Shown one piece after another: positions 62,647-64,000 of a stretch of 64,000 bases of DNA; position 1 is the first letter of the stretch; each line of letters opens with the position of its first letter. The DNA is from Bacteroidales bacterium. GTDB taxonomy: Bacteria > Bacteroidota > Bacteroidia > Bacteroidales > UBA932. A program made the position numbers and the translations under genes. Location of the stretch: the NCBI GenBank assembly GCA_017631435.1, contig JAGBTG010000056.1:124001-188000 (forward strand), written 5' to 3'. The notes beneath the pieces were generated by a model, which was not told the origin of the DNA, ran no database searches, and saw nothing but the letters and a program-made list of their open reading frames with translations.

Positions 62647-64000
62647 ATCAAAAAGTTTGTAAAAATATTGGTTGCACTGTTTGCTCTGCTTGTTTCACTA
62701 CAGGTAGCAGCAATTATTGTCATTCAGTTTCCAATAATACAGACTTCTCTGGCCCAGAAATTCGTATCCAAAGCATCAGATAGGATTGAAGGTGAGATTT
62801 CTATAGGTAAAGTTTACTACCTTTTCTTCAATAAATTGATTATTACGGATATATCCATAGTTTCCAAAGAGAGTACCCCATTTCTTGATTCTCTTGAGAC
62901 CAATTTCGGATATACTGATACATTGTTGTTATGTAATAAACTGTCGGTAAACCTTGATGTTACAGACTTTTTCCAAGGCAAGGTTAAATTAAATAAGATT
63001 GTTGTTGACGGCGGTGAATTCAACCTTCAGACTGAAGCCGACAGAAGGTCTAATCTCGACAGGATATTCAAGATTCAAAAAAAAGAGAAGAAAGATACTG
63101 CAAACGGTCTTCCTGCTTTGCTTGCCAATACAGTAAAGGTTAAGGACTTCAGGTTTACAATGAAGAACCATACCAGGTACCGTTTTAAAGGTAATAATAT
63201 AATCAACTTTGCAGATTTGGATGTAAGGAACATAAACATCAATATCAGTGATGTGCATCTTAAGTCTGATACACTTTATGCTTGTATCAATAATATTCAA
63301 GGAACAGACAAGAGCGGAATGGCACTTGTAAACCTTCAGGGAAATGCCAGGGTGAGCAGTACTGAGGCTTTTGTCAGTGATTTCTATCTGCAGGATTGCT
63401 TTTCCACAATCAGCTCCAGGTATTTCTATATGAAATATGATTCACCCAAAGATTTGTCAGAGTTTACACAGAAGGTGAAATTGGGGCTTGATATGCATAA
63501 TTCATATCTTAATTTCAAGAGTATTGGAAAGATTGCCCCTTCATTGGCAGAGAGTTCGCTTGCCTTTTATATAAATGGGGCCATATCCGGTCCAGTACGT
63601 GACCTTTCAACTAAAGGTCTTGTAGTTACATCAGAAACAGGTCATTCATTTCTTGAGATAGATGCCAGGATTACAGGGCTTCCTAAAGTTGCCAGTACCA
63701 TGGCTGTTGCTACAATTTATAACAGTTCAACAACTTTCAACGATATTGCAAATATTGTAGCATCTGTCAATTCTACCAGAAAGAACAAGGTGCTTGCCTC
63801 TTTGGCTCCAGGTACCGGTTTCAGCTATAAAGGTACTCTTACGGGAATGCTTACCGATTTTGTTATAGACGGAACGGTAACATCACCTGTAGGCAGTTCA
63901 GATGTAGATCTTCTGTTCAGGGTAGAGGAGAAGATCGGTACCAGGTTCAATGGATTCATAGATGTTGACAATGTCAATCTTGGCCATATTTTGAATAAGG
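62647..64000 (+). CDS. tamB: TamB-like translocation/assembly protein, partial; non-standard start (ATC)
   Basis: The frame is open from 62635 to the window end, over 450 residues, C-terminus cut. The text KKFVKILVALFALLVSLQVA is the expected basic-hydrophobic signal anchor, but it is preceded by ATC (Ile) rather than ATG at 62647, with a GGAGA ribosome site six bases earlier and a TAA stop at 62632. The first standard start in frame is a TTG at 62668, which would remove the basic residues. The body (SIGKVYYLFFNKLIITDISI, LNKIVVDGGEFNLQTEADRR) is the beta-helical AsmA/TamB type that bridges the periplasm in Bacteroidota. Confidence 0.8.
   Translation, partial: MKKFVKILVALFALLVSLQVAAIIVIQFPIIQTSLAQKFVSKASDRIEGEISIGKVYYLFFNKLIITDISIVSKESTPFLDSLETNFGYTDTLLLCNKLSVNLDVTDFFQGKVKLNKIVVDGGEFNLQTEADRRSNLDRIFKIQKKEKKDTANGLPALLANTVKVKDFRFTMKNHTRYRFKGNNIINFADLDVRNININISDVHLKSDTLYACINNIQGTDKSGMALVNLQGNARVSSTEAFVSDFYLQDCFSTISSRYFYMKYDSPKDLSEFTQKVKLGLDMHNSYLNFKSIGKIAPSLAESSLAFYINGAISGPVRDLSTKGLVVTSETGHSFLEIDARITGLPKVASTMAVATIYNSSTTFNDIANIVASVNSTRKNKVLASLAPGTGFSYKGTLTGMLTDFVIDGTVTSPVGSSDVDLLFRVEEKIGTRFNGFIDVDNVNLGHILNK

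Overview
The window reads as chromosome from a member of the Bacteroidota, order Bacteroidales. Many genes are preceded by the phylum's -7 promoter element TAnnTTTG, and Shine-Dalgarno sites are scarce. The fimbrial locus (DUF3575, DUF5119, Mfa-like fimbrillins), the PnuT-type thiamine uptake unit and the his cluster also fit. I cannot name the genus. No tRNA, rRNA operon, prophage or CRISPR array was seen.

Layout. 1-10.3 kb: a leftward fimbrial operon of seven genes, the last one cut by the window edge. 10.3-12 kb: an intact Rpn-family nuclease gene beside a decayed copy on the other strand. 12-17.5 kb: D-cysteine desulfhydrase, a large secreted amidase/golvesin-type protein and L-cysteine desulfidase. 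17.5-20.1 kb: RNase P RNA and a REP-associated tyrosine transposase (RAYT), with repeat arrays on either side. 20.1-24.6 kb: mntP, a sodium:solute symporter, recR, murQ and a BadF-type sugar kinase (MurNAc salvage). 25.2-29.2 kb: glutaminyl cyclase, then a TPP riboswitch controlling a TonB receptor and PnuT. 29.2-35.9 kb: a leftward his operon (G-D-CB-H-A-F-IE) behind a clear histidine-rich leader peptide and attenuator; hisC and hisB are fused. 35.9-44.8 kb: corA, two AT-rich orphan genes, a glycan flippase with two glycosyltransferases, a POT/MFS transporter and an acetyl-xylan-esterase-like hydrolase. 45.4-57.5 kb: housekeeping genes (rpsA, rnz, ctpA-like, SRP RNA, cdd, LysM glucosaminidase, mltG, mnmA, MBL hydrolase, rsmI-like, folB, mtaB). 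57.5-64 kb: a secreted orphan, a DUF3990/HTH module that looks like toxin-antitoxin, a COG2509 FAD protein, tsaD, and the start of a TamB-like protein.

Three things stand out. (1) Five intergenic arrays of ~51-bp imperfect tandem repeats (about 35 units) share one scaffold with an internal inverted repeat that changes in a compensatory way. The period of 17 codons keeps reading frames open, and two of the arrays bracket the RAYT gene and rnpB; this may be an undescribed Bacteroidales REP/RAYT-like system. (2) The word TCCCGAC/GTCGGGA occurs about 47 times by eye against roughly 8 expected. It is balanced between strands, lies in and between genes, and sometimes forms inverted pairs at gene ends, which resembles DNA-uptake words. 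(3) The his operon has a textbook leader peptide with mutually exclusive terminator and antiterminator helices.
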